A stretch of 11,523 nucleotides of DNA, from the NCBI GenBank assembly GCA_003157595.1, contig PMKB01000306.1:1-11523 (forward strand), read 5' to 3'. This document shows positions 5,454 through 11,523 of this stretch, in pieces. The position numbers and the translations under genes are program-made. The stretch's first letter is position 1. Each line of letters begins with the position of its first letter. This DNA is from Solirubrobacterales bacterium (GTDB lineage: Bacteria > Actinomycetota > Thermoleophilia > Solirubrobacterales > Solirubrobacteraceae). The notes beneath the pieces were generated by a model that searched no databases, had not been told where the DNA came from, and was given only the letters and a program-made list of their open reading frames with translations.

Positions 5454-6242
5454 CTACTCCGAAGCCGCGCTGTGGGCCGCTCGTGGCGGCCCGCTTGGCG
5501 CCTGTCCACGCGCGAACGCGCGCACCGTGAGCAGTCCGAACGCGAATCCGCCGATCTGGGCGCTGGCGACGACGCCGGCGGAGCTGCCGTCCGGGGCGAT
5601 CACGTGCGCCACTCCGAGCACGACCTCGAGCGCCACCCACAGCAGGAGCGCCGCCCACGCGGGCAACTCGCGTTTGCTCAGCGGCGCCAACGTCAGCACG
5701 CCGGCCCGCGGATGGAGCAGTATGTAGCCGCCGAGCACCGCCGCGACCGCGCCCGCGGCGCCGAGCGTCGGCGTCACGGAGCCTGGGTTCACGGCGACCG
5801 TCACGGCGAGCGCCACGAGGCCGCCGAGGATGTATAGGGCGAGGAAGCGCAGTCGTCCGAGCATGTCCTCGAGCGTGGCGCCGAAGACCGCGAGGAACGC
5901 CATCGCGATGACGATCGCGAGCACGTTCTTGTGCATGAACATCGACGTGAACGCGGTCTGCCAGCTCGCCGGCTGGGGCGCGACCGTGCCGGTCACGCCG
6001 CGCTGGCCGCTGCACAGCACGGCCTGCGAGAAGCCGGCCGCGCCGAGCGCACAATGGCTCCCGAGGTGCGCGAACTCGTAGGGGATCGCGCCGTAGGCGA
6101 CGATCGTGGCACTCGAGGGCCCGTCGACGATCGAGCCGCCGTGGCGGATCGCCAAGAGGTAGGCGATCACGTTGGCGCCGACCAGCGCGATCGTGACAAG
6201 CGGCCAGCGCGTCAGCCTCACGCTGTCGCGCAGCGGGATCAA
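5454..6242 (-). CDS. Rhomboid-family membrane protein lacking catalytic residues
   Basis: This 262-residue protein has six predicted membrane helices (about 13-31, 104-121, 131-151, 160-177, 194-214, 222-240) and clear bacterial rhomboid landmarks: MIPLRD at the N-terminus, TSMFMH at 99-104, FGATLEDMLGRLRFL at 120-134 and IGGFAFGLL in the last helix. In active rhomboids the serine lies in GASG of helix 4 and the histidine in AH(I/L)GG of helix 6. Here these read GAAG (Ala163) and AQIGG (Gln229). The usual HxxxN of helix 2 is also Ala109/Ala113. It is therefore predicted to be a proteolytically dead, pseudo-rhomboid protein that may bind membrane clients. The long first loop carries Cys64 and Cys77. 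The start is TTG, 3 nt after the lipA stop, which implies co-expression with lipBA. The frame is intact, so it is not an obvious pseudogene. Confidence 0.85.
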   Translation of the reverse strand: MIPLRDSVRLTRWPLVTIALVGANVIAYLLAIRHGGSIVDGPSSATIVAYGAIPYEFAHLGSHCALGAAGFSQAVLCSGQRGVTGTVAPQPASWQTAFTSMFMHKNVLAIVIAMAFLAVFGATLEDMLGRLRFLALYILGGLVALAVTVAVNPGSVTPTLGAAGAVAAVLGGYILLHPRAGVLTLAPLSKRELPAWAALLLWVALEVVLGVAHVIAPDGSSAGVVASAQIGGFAFGLLTVRAFARGQAPSGPPRAAHSAASE

Positions 6243-6245
6243 CCG

Positions 6246-7229
6246 TCAGCGGCGTTCGGCGATGGCCGCCGCGAGCGGCCCGATGCCCGGGCGGGCCTGC
6301 GGCACGTGCTGGTCTGCGTGGTAGGAGGAGCGCACGAGCGGGCCGGCGGCGACGTGCTCGAAGCCCAGCTCGTACGCCGCGCGCTCGAGCGCGGCGAACT
6401 CGTCGGGGTGCCAGTAGCGGACGATCGGCAGATGCTGCTCGCTCGGGCGCAGGTACTGGCCGATCGTCAGGACCTGCACGTGGTGCCTGCGCAGCACGCC
6501 GAAGGTCTCAACCATCTCCTCATGCGTCTCGCCGAGCCCGACCATCAGGCCCGACTTGGTCGTCACCTCCTCACCGCCAAGCTCCTTGGCGTTGCGCAGC
6601 ACCCGCGCCGAGCGCAGGAAGGCCGAGCCCCGCCGCGCCACCGGATAGAGCCGCGGGACGACTTCGACGTTGTGGTTGAAGACGTCCGGCCGCGCCGCGA
6701 TCACTCGCGCCAGTGGCATCTCCTGGCCCTGGAAGTCGGGCGTCAGCACCTCGATCTGGCATTCCGGCGCCTGGCGGCGGATCTCGCGGATCACGCCGAC
6801 GAAGGCCGAGGAGCCGAGGTCGGGCAGGTCGTCGCGATCGACCGAGGTGATCACCGCGTGGCGCAACCCCATCCGCGCGACCGAGCGCGCCACGCGGGCC
6901 GGCTCGAGCGGGTCATTCCATGTCGGCCGGCCGGTCTTCACGTTGCAGAAGCCGCAGCGGCGGGTGCAGGTGTCGCCGAGGATCATGAAGGTCGCCGTGC
7001 CGCGCTCCCAGCACTCGCCGACGTTGGGGCAGGCGGCCTCCTGGCAGACGGTGTGCAGGTTCGCGTCCTTGATCAGCGCCGTCAGCTCGCGGTAGCGCGG
7101 CCCGCCAGGTGCCGGCACCTTGAACCACGGCGGCTTGCGGTCGCGCAGCGCGATCGTGTCGCTGCCGAGCACCGTCCTGACATCCATGCCGCCCGGGTTC
7201 GAGCGCGAGCGCGTAGTGCTGGTCGCCAT
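6246..7229 (-). CDS. lipA: Lipoyl synthase (radical SAM)
   Basis: The 327-residue protein inserts two sulfurs into protein-bound octanoyl groups to form lipoyl cofactors on 2-oxoacid dehydrogenase E2 subunits and glycine cleavage H protein. Both iron-sulfur sites are complete. The auxiliary cluster motif CX4CX5C is Cys62, Cys67, Cys73; the radical-SAM motif CX3CX2C is Cys88, Cys92, Cys95 (CTRRCGFC). The C-terminal RSSYHA (residues 300-305) supplies the serine ligand to the auxiliary cluster. Length and motif order are normal. I kept the ATG at 7229, 12 nt after the lipB stop; an ATG at codon 15 is an alternative and would still keep all motifs. It lies between lipB and the rhomboid-like gene in one operon, with no clear Shine-Dalgarno sequence. 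Confidence 0.97.
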   Translation of the reverse strand: MATSTTRSRSNPGGMDVRTVLGSDTIALRDRKPPWFKVPAPGGPRYRELTALIKDANLHTVCQEAACPNVGECWERGTATFMILGDTCTRRCGFCNVKTGRPTWNDPLEPARVARSVARMGLRHAVITSVDRDDLPDLGSSAFVGVIREIRRQAPECQIEVLTPDFQGQEMPLARVIAARPDVFNHNVEVVPRLYPVARRGSAFLRSARVLRNAKELGGEEVTTKSGLMVGLGETHEEMVETFGVLRRHHVQVLTIGQYLRPSEQHLPIVRYWHPDEFAALERAAYELGFEHVAAGPLVRSSYHADQHVPQARPGIGPLAAAIAERR

Positions 7230-7241
7230 CCGCCAGCCAGC

Positions 7242-7928
7242 CTATCCGGCCACCGGCGCCGCCAGCACCGCCATCAGCCGCTCGGGCGAGACCGCCATCG
7301 CGTCGCGCTCGAACGCGACGGCGAACTCCTGTGCCATGCGCGCGCGAAAGCCCACGAGGTTGCGGGCGCGGCCGGTCTCGTGCGCGATCGAGGTGATCCT
7401 CACTCCCTCGAGTCCGCAGGGGATGATCCACTCGAACGGCTCGAGGTCGTTCTCCGCGTTGACGGCGAAGCCGTGCGTGGTCACGCGGCGCGAGACATGG
7501 ACTCCGATCGAGGCGATCTTCGCTCCGGCGGTCCACACACCGGTCGGCCGCTGACCCTCGCCCTGCGCCTCGATGCCCTCCTGCCCCAGCGCCGCGACGA
7601 TCGCCCGCTCCATCGTGCGCAGGTAGCCGATGATGTCGCCGATCCGCATGATCGGGTAGCCGACCAGCTGGCCGGGCCCGTGGTAGGTCACCCTGCCGCC
7701 GCGGTCGACGTCGACGATCTCGATCCCCTGCGCGGCGTAGAAGGCCTCGCCGAGCGGTAGCTCCTCGGGCGTGGAGCGCCGTCCGCGCGTGTACACCGCG
7801 GGGTGCTCGAGCAGCAGCACGGTGTCGGGGATCTCGTCGGCCTGACGGGCTTCGCGAAGGCGCAGCTGCAGCGTGAGCGCGTCCGCGAAGGGGACGAGCC
7901 CGAGGTTGCAAACCCATAGCTCTTGCAT
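7242..7928 (-). CDS. lipB: Octanoyl-[ACP]:protein N-octanoyltransferase
   Basis: The 228-residue enzyme moves octanoyl from acyl carrier protein to the lysine of lipoyl domains, the first step of lipoate synthesis. The signature RGGRVTYHGPGQLVGYP spans residues 76-92. The catalytic lysine is Lys137 in GAKIASIGVHVSR, and the thioester-forming cysteine is Cys171 in WIIPCGLEGV. TRGRR at 47-51 is the usual N-terminal substrate loop. Length is normal for the family. It is the first gene of the lipB-lipA-rhomboid-like operon and is divergent from the cupin gene across a 179-bp gap. Upstream of the ATG on the minus strand is CATCCT, then 8 nt, a weak -10-like match for leaderless transcription; there is no Shine-Dalgarno sequence. 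Confidence 0.96.
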   Translation of the reverse strand: MQELWVCNLGLVPFADALTLQLRLREARQADEIPDTVLLLEHPAVYTRGRRSTPEELPLGEAFYAAQGIEIVDVDRGGRVTYHGPGQLVGYPIMRIGDIIGYLRTMERAIVAALGQEGIEAQGEGQRPTGVWTAGAKIASIGVHVSRRVTTHGFAVNAENDLEPFEWIIPCGLEGVRITSIAHETGRARNLVGFRARMAQEFAVAFERDAMAVSPERLMAVLAAPVAG

Positions 7929-7948
7929 CGGTTTTCAGGATGACAGAC

Positions 7949-8017
7949 GGCGCCGGCGTGCCTGCGGGCTAGGGCGCCCACGCTGTCGCGATCTCCTGGG
8001 GCGCCGGCGTGCCCGCG
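7949..8017. repeat. Imperfect 18-bp direct repeat in the lipB/cupin gap
   Basis: GGCGCCGGCGTGCCTGCG at 7949-7966 recurs at 8000-8017 with one change (T to C), a period of 51 bp. A further GGGCGCCC lies between them at 7972-7979. The repeat sits between two divergent genes, so a regulatory role is possible, but GC-rich background makes short matches common. Confidence 0.5.
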
Positions 8018-8095
8018 AGTCGCGCGAGGGCGGGTCACGCCCGCTGGGAGCGCCGCTCGCCGGCGAGCCCCGAGCGTCGGCGACCGCGCGCGCTC

Positions 8096-8101
8096 TAGGA
8101 T
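8096..8101 (+). promoter_or_regulatory. -10 box TAGGAT for a leaderless cupin mRNA
   Basis: TAGGAT is followed by 6 nt and the ATG at 8108, the standard spacing from a -10 box to a transcription start. There is no Shine-Dalgarno sequence. No good -35 hexamer is seen. Confidence 0.55.
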
Positions 8102-8107
8102 CCGCCG

Positions 8108-8491
8108 ATGAGCGATTACACGATCACCAACCTCGACAAGGTCGACGACAGCGCGGGCGCTCGCAAGCTCGACTTCGGCTCAGCGCGCTTCCCACGCGAG
8201 GCGGTCGGCGCGGAGCGCACCGGCTTTGCCTTCATCACGCTGCTTCCCGGCAAGCACCAGTCCTTCGGCCACCGCCACCAGGAGGCCGAGGAGGTCTACT
8301 TCGTGGTCACGGGCTCCGGCGCAATCAAGCTCGACGACGGCGTTCACGAGCTGCGCACGCACGACTTCGTGCGGCTTGCGCCGAGTGTCACGCGCTCGCT
8401 TCAAGGCGGTCCGGACGGCATGGACGTGCTCGTGTTCGGGGCGCGCCATGGTGGGGATGGGGAGCTGGTCGAGGGGTTCTGGGAGACGTGA
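8108..8491 (+). CDS. Small single-domain cupin protein
   Basis: This 127-residue protein folds as one cupin barrel. Cupin motif 1 is present: G48 then His55-Arg-His57, Glu61/Glu62 and, six residues on, Gly69 (GHRHQEAEEVYFVVTGSG). Motif 2 is degenerate: the loop HDFVRLAPSVTRSLQGG has no histidine where the fourth metal ligand normally sits, its place taken by Thr95/Arg96. Metal, if bound, would have an altered ligand set. Small cupins of this shape are common in Actinobacteria and are annotated only by fold; the substrate is unknown. It is transcribed alone, divergent from lipB and convergent with the lpd operon. The ATG at 8108 is supported by the upstream TAGGAT. Confidence 0.85.
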   Translation: MSDYTITNLDKVDDSAGARKLDFGSARFPREAVGAERTGFAFITLLPGKHQSFGHRHQEAEEVYFVVTGSGAIKLDDGVHELRTHDFVRLAPSVTRSLQGGPDGMDVLVFGARHGGDGELVEGFWET

Positions 8492-8589
8492 TGGCGTCCC
8501 GGCGCCGTCAGCAGCGGCGCGCGAGCCGCGGGTGGCGCGCTTGAGCACCCGGCCGGGCCGGCGTCGGTGACGCTCGACCCGACGGCGAC

Positions 8590-8832
8590 CTATTCGCGCG
8601 CGGTGGGCGCCCAGCGGGCGATGAACTCGCCGGCCTCCTGCCCGGCGAGGTCGGTTCGCAGGCGGCGGGCAAGGCGCGAGGCCTCGCGCGGGCCGCAGTC
8701 CCAGAACAGGATCGCCTCGCCGGAAGAGACATCGACGATCTCGACATGGTCGAGGCGGTCGGGCGAGGCGAGCAGGGCCGGCGTGGCGCTGCCGCGGCGC
8801 ACCAGCAGCCGGTAGGCGAGTCCAGCCCTCAT
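8590..8832 (-). CDS. Conserved-looking small protein of unknown function
   Basis: The 80-residue protein is not one I recognise. It is predicted to be soluble, with two beta-rich stretches (GLAYRLLVRR at 4-13; HVEIVDVSSGEAILFWDC at 29-46) followed by a helical Arg/Glu-rich tail (EASRLARRLRTDLAGQEAGEF). There is one Cys (46), no signal peptide and no membrane segment. Its ATG overlaps the stop of the upstream DsbA-like gene as ATGA, so it is likely translated by coupling and is the last gene of the lpd operon. That overlap and the amino-acid make-up argue that it is real. It could act with the DsbA-like protein, but no sequence feature proves it. Confidence 0.65.
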   Translation of the reverse strand: MRAGLAYRLLVRRGSATPALLASPDRLDHVEIVDVSSGEAILFWDCGPREASRLARRLRTDLAGQEAGEFIARWAPTARE

Positions 8833-9410
8833 GCGCTTGCGAGCAGCGCGCCGGCGTGTTCGAGCGCGCTCTCCCCGACAAGCACGCGGTCGCCGACGCG
8901 GACCGCCGGCACGTCAAAGACGCCGAGCGCGAGCGCCTCGGCGCTCGCGCGCTCGAGCTCGGCCGCCACGCTGCGGGTCTGTGTCGCTCGCAACAGGGCC
9001 GTCGGGTGGATCTCGCACGCGGCGGCGGCGATCAGCACGTTGTCGCTTTCGCTGAGCGAGTTGCCGCCGGCGTAGGCCTGGCGAAACGCGGCGAGCGCGA
9101 AGGCCACCGTCTTGCCGAGCCGTTTGGCATAGGTCGCGGCCAGCATCGCGAAGCGGCTGTCGAACGGAAACGGGGTCGGCCAGCGAATCGGCAGCAGCTC
9201 GAGCGCCACGGCTCGCCGCTCGATGTTCTCGCGCATGATCTCGGCCTCGCGCTCGCAGCGGTAGGCCTCGAAGCTCTCGGCGTGCGGCAGCATCGCGGTG
9301 AGGATCGGCTGCCACTCGCAGGGCGCCGGCAGCACGCTCAGCGCACGCTCGGCCGCCAGGTAGGACTCGGGGCTGCGCAGATCGAAGTAGAACGCCGCCC
9401 GGACAGTCAT
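8829..9410 (-). CDS. DsbA-like thioredoxin-fold protein, HCCA isomerase type
   Basis: The 193-residue protein has the DsbA/2-hydroxychromene-2-carboxylate isomerase layout (kappa-class glutathione-transferase fold). FYFDLRSPESYLA near the N-terminus has Ser13-Pro14 where DsbA has CxxC, a helical insert fills about 50-150, and GVFDVPAVRVGDRVLVGE (163-180) holds the cis-proline (Pro168). Because the CxxC is absent it is not a disulfide oxidase, and there is no signal peptide, so it is cytosolic. HCCA-type relatives isomerise aromatic breakdown intermediates with a thiol cofactor; others have unknown roles. It starts 6 nt after the lpd stop and overlaps the following small gene, so it belongs to the lpd operon. 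Substrate unknown. Confidence 0.82.
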   Translation of the reverse strand: MTVRAAFYFDLRSPESYLAAERALSVLPAPCEWQPILTAMLPHAESFEAYRCEREAEIMRENIERRAVALELLPIRWPTPFPFDSRFAMLAATYAKRLGKTVAFALAAFRQAYAGGNSLSESDNVLIAAAACEIHPTALLRATQTRSVAAELERASAEALALGVFDVPAVRVGDRVLVGESALEHAGALLASA

Positions 9411-9416
9411 GCGCGG

Positions 9417-10787
9417 CTAGCCGTGGATCAGCCAGCCGTCGGCGTCGCGAGCGGCTTCGAGCACGGCTTCGGACAGCGTCGGATGGCCGTGGACGATGCG
9501 GGCGACCTCCGCGTAGCCGCCCTCCAGCGCGCGCACGTTGACCAGCTCCTGGATCAGGTCGGTGGCCCTGGTGCCGACGATGTGCGCACCCAGCAGTTCG
9601 CCGTAGTGACGCTCGCCGATGAGCTTGACGATGCCGCTGCGGTCGCCGTAGATCGTGCCGGCGCCGACCGCGCCGTAGGGCACCTTGCCGATCACGACGT
9701 CATGGCCGGCCTCGCGCGCCTGGGCCTCGGTCAGGCCGAAGCTCGCCACGTTCGGCGTGCAGAAGGTGGCGCGTGGGATGTCGACGTGGACGAGAGGGTG
9801 GGTGCTCAGGCCGGCGGCGGTCTCGACCGCGATGATGCCCTCCTCGGAGGCCTTGTGCGCAAGCGCGGGACCAGACACCAGGTCGCCGATCGCGTAGACC
9901 CCCTCGCGCGAGGTGCGCTGGGCGCCGTCCACCTCGATCAGCCCGCGCTCGCCCAGCCCGATCCCGGCCGCGTCGAGTCCGAGACTCTCCACGTCGGGCC
10001 CGCGGCCGACGGCTAGCACCAGCCAGTCCACCTCGACCTGCTCGCCGGCTGCCGTGAAGCTCACCGAGCTCTTGCCGCTTTTGACATCCTCGATCGCCGT
10101 CCCGGTGTGGACTGCGATTCCTTGACGCGAGAGGCCCCGCCCGACGATCTTGGAGATGTCCTCGTCCTCGGTCGGCAGCACGCGATCGAGGACCTCGAAG
10201 AGATAGGTCTTCGAACCCAGCCGCGCATATGCGGAGGCGATCTCGGTGCCCGACGGCCCCGCGCCGAGCACGGCGACGCTGCCCGGCAGCTCGGCGAACG
10301 CCCACGCCTCCTCGGTCCCGACGACGCGCCCGCCGAATTCGATCCCCGGCACCGGGCGCGCAACCGACCCGGTCGCGAGGACGATCGCCTTGGCGCTCAG
10401 CTCGTCATCGCCGACGCGCACCGTCCCCTCGGCTGTCAGCGTCGCCTCGCCGGCGATCAGCTCGATCTTGTTCTTCTTGAACAGGCCCGACACGCCGCCG
10501 GTGAGCGTGGACACGACCTTCTCGCGGCGCGCCATGACCGCGCCGAAGTCGACCGTCGGCTCGGCGACCACGATCCCGAAGTCGCCGGCTTCGCGAACCT
10601 CGCTGAGCACGTCGGCGGCGCGGAGTACCGCCTTCGCCGGGATGCAGGCCACGTTCAGGCAGCGCCCGCCGACCGCCCCGCGTTCGACCACGGCGGTCGC
10701 CATTCCGAGCTGGGCTGCCCTGATCGCCGCAACGTAGCCACCGGGGCCGGCGCCGATCACGACGCAGTCAAAGGTGCGTGCGGCCAT
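9417..10787 (-). CDS. lpdA: Dihydrolipoamide dehydrogenase (E3)
   Basis: The 456-residue flavoprotein re-oxidises dihydrolipoyl groups of pyruvate/2-oxoglutarate dehydrogenase or glycine cleavage complexes with NAD. In order: FAD-binding GAGPGG (12-17); redox disulfide Cys43-LNVA-Cys48; ATGS (138-141); NAD-binding GAGPSGTE (175-182) with Glu182; YAIGD of the second FAD contact; and the C-terminal HPTLSE with His435 and Glu440, the catalytic base pair across the dimer. The disulfide segment reads GGRCLNVACIPAK rather than the commoner GGTCLNVGCIPSK, but the cysteine spacing is intact. No lipoyl domain is fused. The ATG at 10787 has TAGATT 9 nt upstream. It is followed closely by the DsbA-like and 80-residue genes, and lies near lipB-lipA, which make its cofactor. 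A related disulfide reductase is possible but less likely. Confidence 0.92.
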   Translation of the reverse strand: MAARTFDCVVIGAGPGGYVAAIRAAQLGMATAVVERGAVGGRCLNVACIPAKAVLRAADVLSEVREAGDFGIVVAEPTVDFGAVMARREKVVSTLTGGVSGLFKKNKIELIAGEATLTAEGTVRVGDDELSAKAIVLATGSVARPVPGIEFGGRVVGTEEAWAFAELPGSVAVLGAGPSGTEIASAYARLGSKTYLFEVLDRVLPTEDEDISKIVGRGLSRQGIAVHTGTAIEDVKSGKSSVSFTAAGEQVEVDWLVLAVGRGPDVESLGLDAAGIGLGERGLIEVDGAQRTSREGVYAIGDLVSGPALAHKASEEGIIAVETAAGLSTHPLVHVDIPRATFCTPNVASFGLTEAQAREAGHDVVIGKVPYGAVGAGTIYGDRSGIVKLIGERHYGELLGAHIVGTRATDLIQELVNVRALEGGYAEVARIVHGHPTLSEAVLEAARDADGWLIHG

Positions 10788-10796
10788 CGGGTAAGG

Positions 10797-10802
10797 AATC
10801 TA
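10797..10802 (-). promoter_or_regulatory. -10 box TAGATT of the lpd operon
   Basis: On the minus strand TAGATT is followed by 9 nt and the ATG at 10787, giving a leaderless or nearly leaderless transcript. It lies in the 45-bp gap shared with the divergent arfB gene, so the two promoters must overlap. On the plus strand a weaker match, GATGCT (10821-10826), lies 6 nt before the arfB ATG. Confidence 0.5.
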
Positions 10803-10832
10803 TACGACGGGGCGATCCGGGATGCTTGGGCG

Positions 10833-11252
10833 ATGGACTCCCAGGACGGACTGCGCGTCGGCCACGGCGTCACGATCCCGCTGGCGGAGGTCGAGCTGCG
10901 CACCAGCCGCTCGTCCGGCCCGGGCGGACAGCACGCCAACGTGACCGACTCGCGCGTCGAGGCCTCCTTCGATGTCGTCGACTCGCAGGCGCTCAACGAG
11001 GCGCAGCGGGAGCGCGTGCTCGCAGCGCTCGGTCCGCGCGTCACCGCGGTCGCGCAGGACGCCCGCAGCCAGCTGCGCAACCGCGAGCTGGCGCTGGAGC
11101 GGCTGCGCGTAAAGCTCGAGCAGGCGCTGCGCGTGCGCCGCCCGCGGCGCGCGACCAGGCCAACGGCCGCGGCTCGCGAGCGGCGCCTGTCGGCCAAGCG
11201 CGTCGAGGGGCAGCGCAAGCAGGCGCGGCGGCCGCCTCAGGATGAGGACTGA
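10833..11252 (+). CDS. arfB: ArfB/YaeJ-type alternative ribosome-rescue peptidyl-tRNA hydrolase
   Basis: The 139-residue protein has the release-factor catalytic domain: RSSGPGGQHANVTDSRVEASF with the GGQ at residues 31-33, which places the glutamine in the ribosomal peptidyl-transferase centre to free the nascent chain. There is no codon-recognition domain. The C-terminal tail from about residue 94 is rich in Arg and Lys (for example RVRRPRRATRP), as needed in ArfB to enter the empty mRNA channel of stalled ribosomes. The usual NKT after GGQH is NVT here. The start is the ATG at 10833; the frame is open far upstream, but that part is antisense to lpd. The gene is divergent from lpd, and its last 16 bases overlap the convergent membrane-protein gene. 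A release-factor-like protein of other function is less likely. Confidence 0.92.
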   Translation: MDSQDGLRVGHGVTIPLAEVELRTSRSSGPGGQHANVTDSRVEASFDVVDSQALNEAQRERVLAALGPRVTAVAQDARSQLRNRELALERLRVKLEQALRVRRPRRATRPTAAARERRLSAKRVEGQRKQARRPPQDED

Positions 11253-11523
11253 CGCGGGGCCGACAGCCGTCCCATCACGCGCACGAGCTTCCAGAACAGC
11301 CATCCGCCGGCGCCGATCACACCGACGCACAGGAGCACGCCCTCGAGGTTCGAGGCCTCGACCAGGAACAGCGAGAAGAACATCACCGTCACCGCCAGCA
11401 GCGCCTCGAAGGCGAGCACGGCCAGGTAGCGCCGCGCGAACATCCCCCCGGCCAGAACCGCCATCACCGCGGTGAACGCGAGCACGCCGGCGCCGGGGTG
11501 CCTGCTGGCGATCTTCGCGCCGG
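11237..11523 (-). CDS. Small membrane protein of unknown function (5' partial)
   Basis: The frame is open from the window edge to the TGA at 11239-11237, giving at least 95 residues. A GTG at 11485 could be a start, but the frame continues upstream (AKIASRHPGAG) with no stop, so the true start probably lies outside. Three hydrophobic segments are visible: from VLAFTAVMAVLAGG, from YLAVLAFEALLAVTVMF, and from GVLLCVGVIGAGGWLFW, ending in a short basic tail (KLVRVMGRL). This is typical of a small polytopic inner-membrane protein. No family is recognised. Its 3' end overlaps the convergent arfB gene by 16 nt. Confidence 0.65.
   Translation of the reverse strand, partial: GAKIASRHPGAGVLAFTAVMAVLAGGMFARRYLAVLAFEALLAVTVMFFSLFLVEASNLEGVLLCVGVIGAGGWLFWKLVRVMGRLSAPRQSSS

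Noticed and set aside
5454..6242. Rhomboid catalytic losses as a sequencing artefact or pseudogene
   Set aside because: The changes are separate in-frame substitutions at distant sites with no frameshift or premature stop, and the surrounding helices are well kept.
5931..7760. 609-codon open frame on the plus strand
   Set aside because: It is antisense to lipA, lipB and part of the rhomboid-like gene, whose motifs are complete. Long antisense open frames are expected in high-GC coding DNA, and the Arg/Asp/His-rich translation matches no family.
8492..8589. Terminator between the cupin and the lpd operon
   Set aside because: Several GC-rich self-complementary stretches exist (for example GCGGC...GCCGC near 8514-8529), but none has a T-tract or stands out from the background.
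8856..10016. 386-codon open frame on the plus strand
   Set aside because: It is antisense to lpd and the DsbA-like gene, which have full catalytic motifs, and the translation has no recognisable domain.

Overview
The window is high-GC DNA (clearly above 65% by eye, not computed) with short intergenic gaps, overlapping start/stop codons, several GTG starts, one TTG start and several genes that appear to be transcribed without a leader. Together with the gene families (berberine-bridge-type oxidase, Rv0130-like hydratase, secreted repeat protein with few cysteines, lipBA and lpd), this suggests a high-GC actinobacterium, most plausibly of the Solirubrobacterales/Thermoleophilia type. That placement is an inference from style, not a database match. 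I saw no rRNA, tRNA, CRISPR array, insertion sequence, integrase or phage gene.

Layout, left to right. (1) 1-842 (+): C-terminal part of a FAD-linked oxidase with a berberine-bridge (BBE) end. (2) 934-1398 (+): a MarR-type regulator whose 3' end overlaps by 35 nt the end of a convergent three-gene operon. (3) 3709-1364 (-): MaoC-type enoyl-CoA hydratase, SDR 3-hydroxyacyl-CoA-type dehydrogenase, then an amidohydrolase_2 family enzyme. The genes look translationally coupled, with a possible 26-codon ORF between the first two. Hydratase + SDR + amidohydrolase + MarR resembles the CoA-dependent side-chain pathway for hydroxycinnamates known from Rhodococcus (cou genes). (4) 3847-5244 (+): a secreted protein of propeller-like repeats, ending inside a 19-bp tandem repeat. 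(5) 7928-5454 (-): lipB, lipA, then a rhomboid-family membrane protein that has lost the catalytic Ser and His. (6) 8108-8491 (+): a small cupin. (7) 10787-8590 (-): dihydrolipoamide dehydrogenase, a DsbA/HCCA-isomerase-like protein and an 80-residue unknown, in one tight operon. (8) 10833-11252 (+): arfB-type ribosome rescue hydrolase, divergent from lpd. (9) 11523-11237 (-): C-terminal part of a small membrane protein.

How the genes fit together. lipB and lipA make the lipoyl cofactor (octanoyl transfer, then sulfur insertion), and Lpd re-oxidises the dihydrolipoyl arm of 2-oxoacid dehydrogenase or glycine cleavage complexes, so the right half is a lipoate-centred housekeeping neighbourhood. 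The left half looks catabolic: a hydratase, a dehydrogenase and a hydrolase-type enzyme acting in series on an acyl-CoA, possibly under the neighbouring MarR protein.

The observations most worth following up are the pseudo-rhomboid coupled to lipBA, the cou-like module, the bridging micro-ORF, the 19-bp repeats at a stop codon and the recurring TANNNT box 6-9 nt before start codons.
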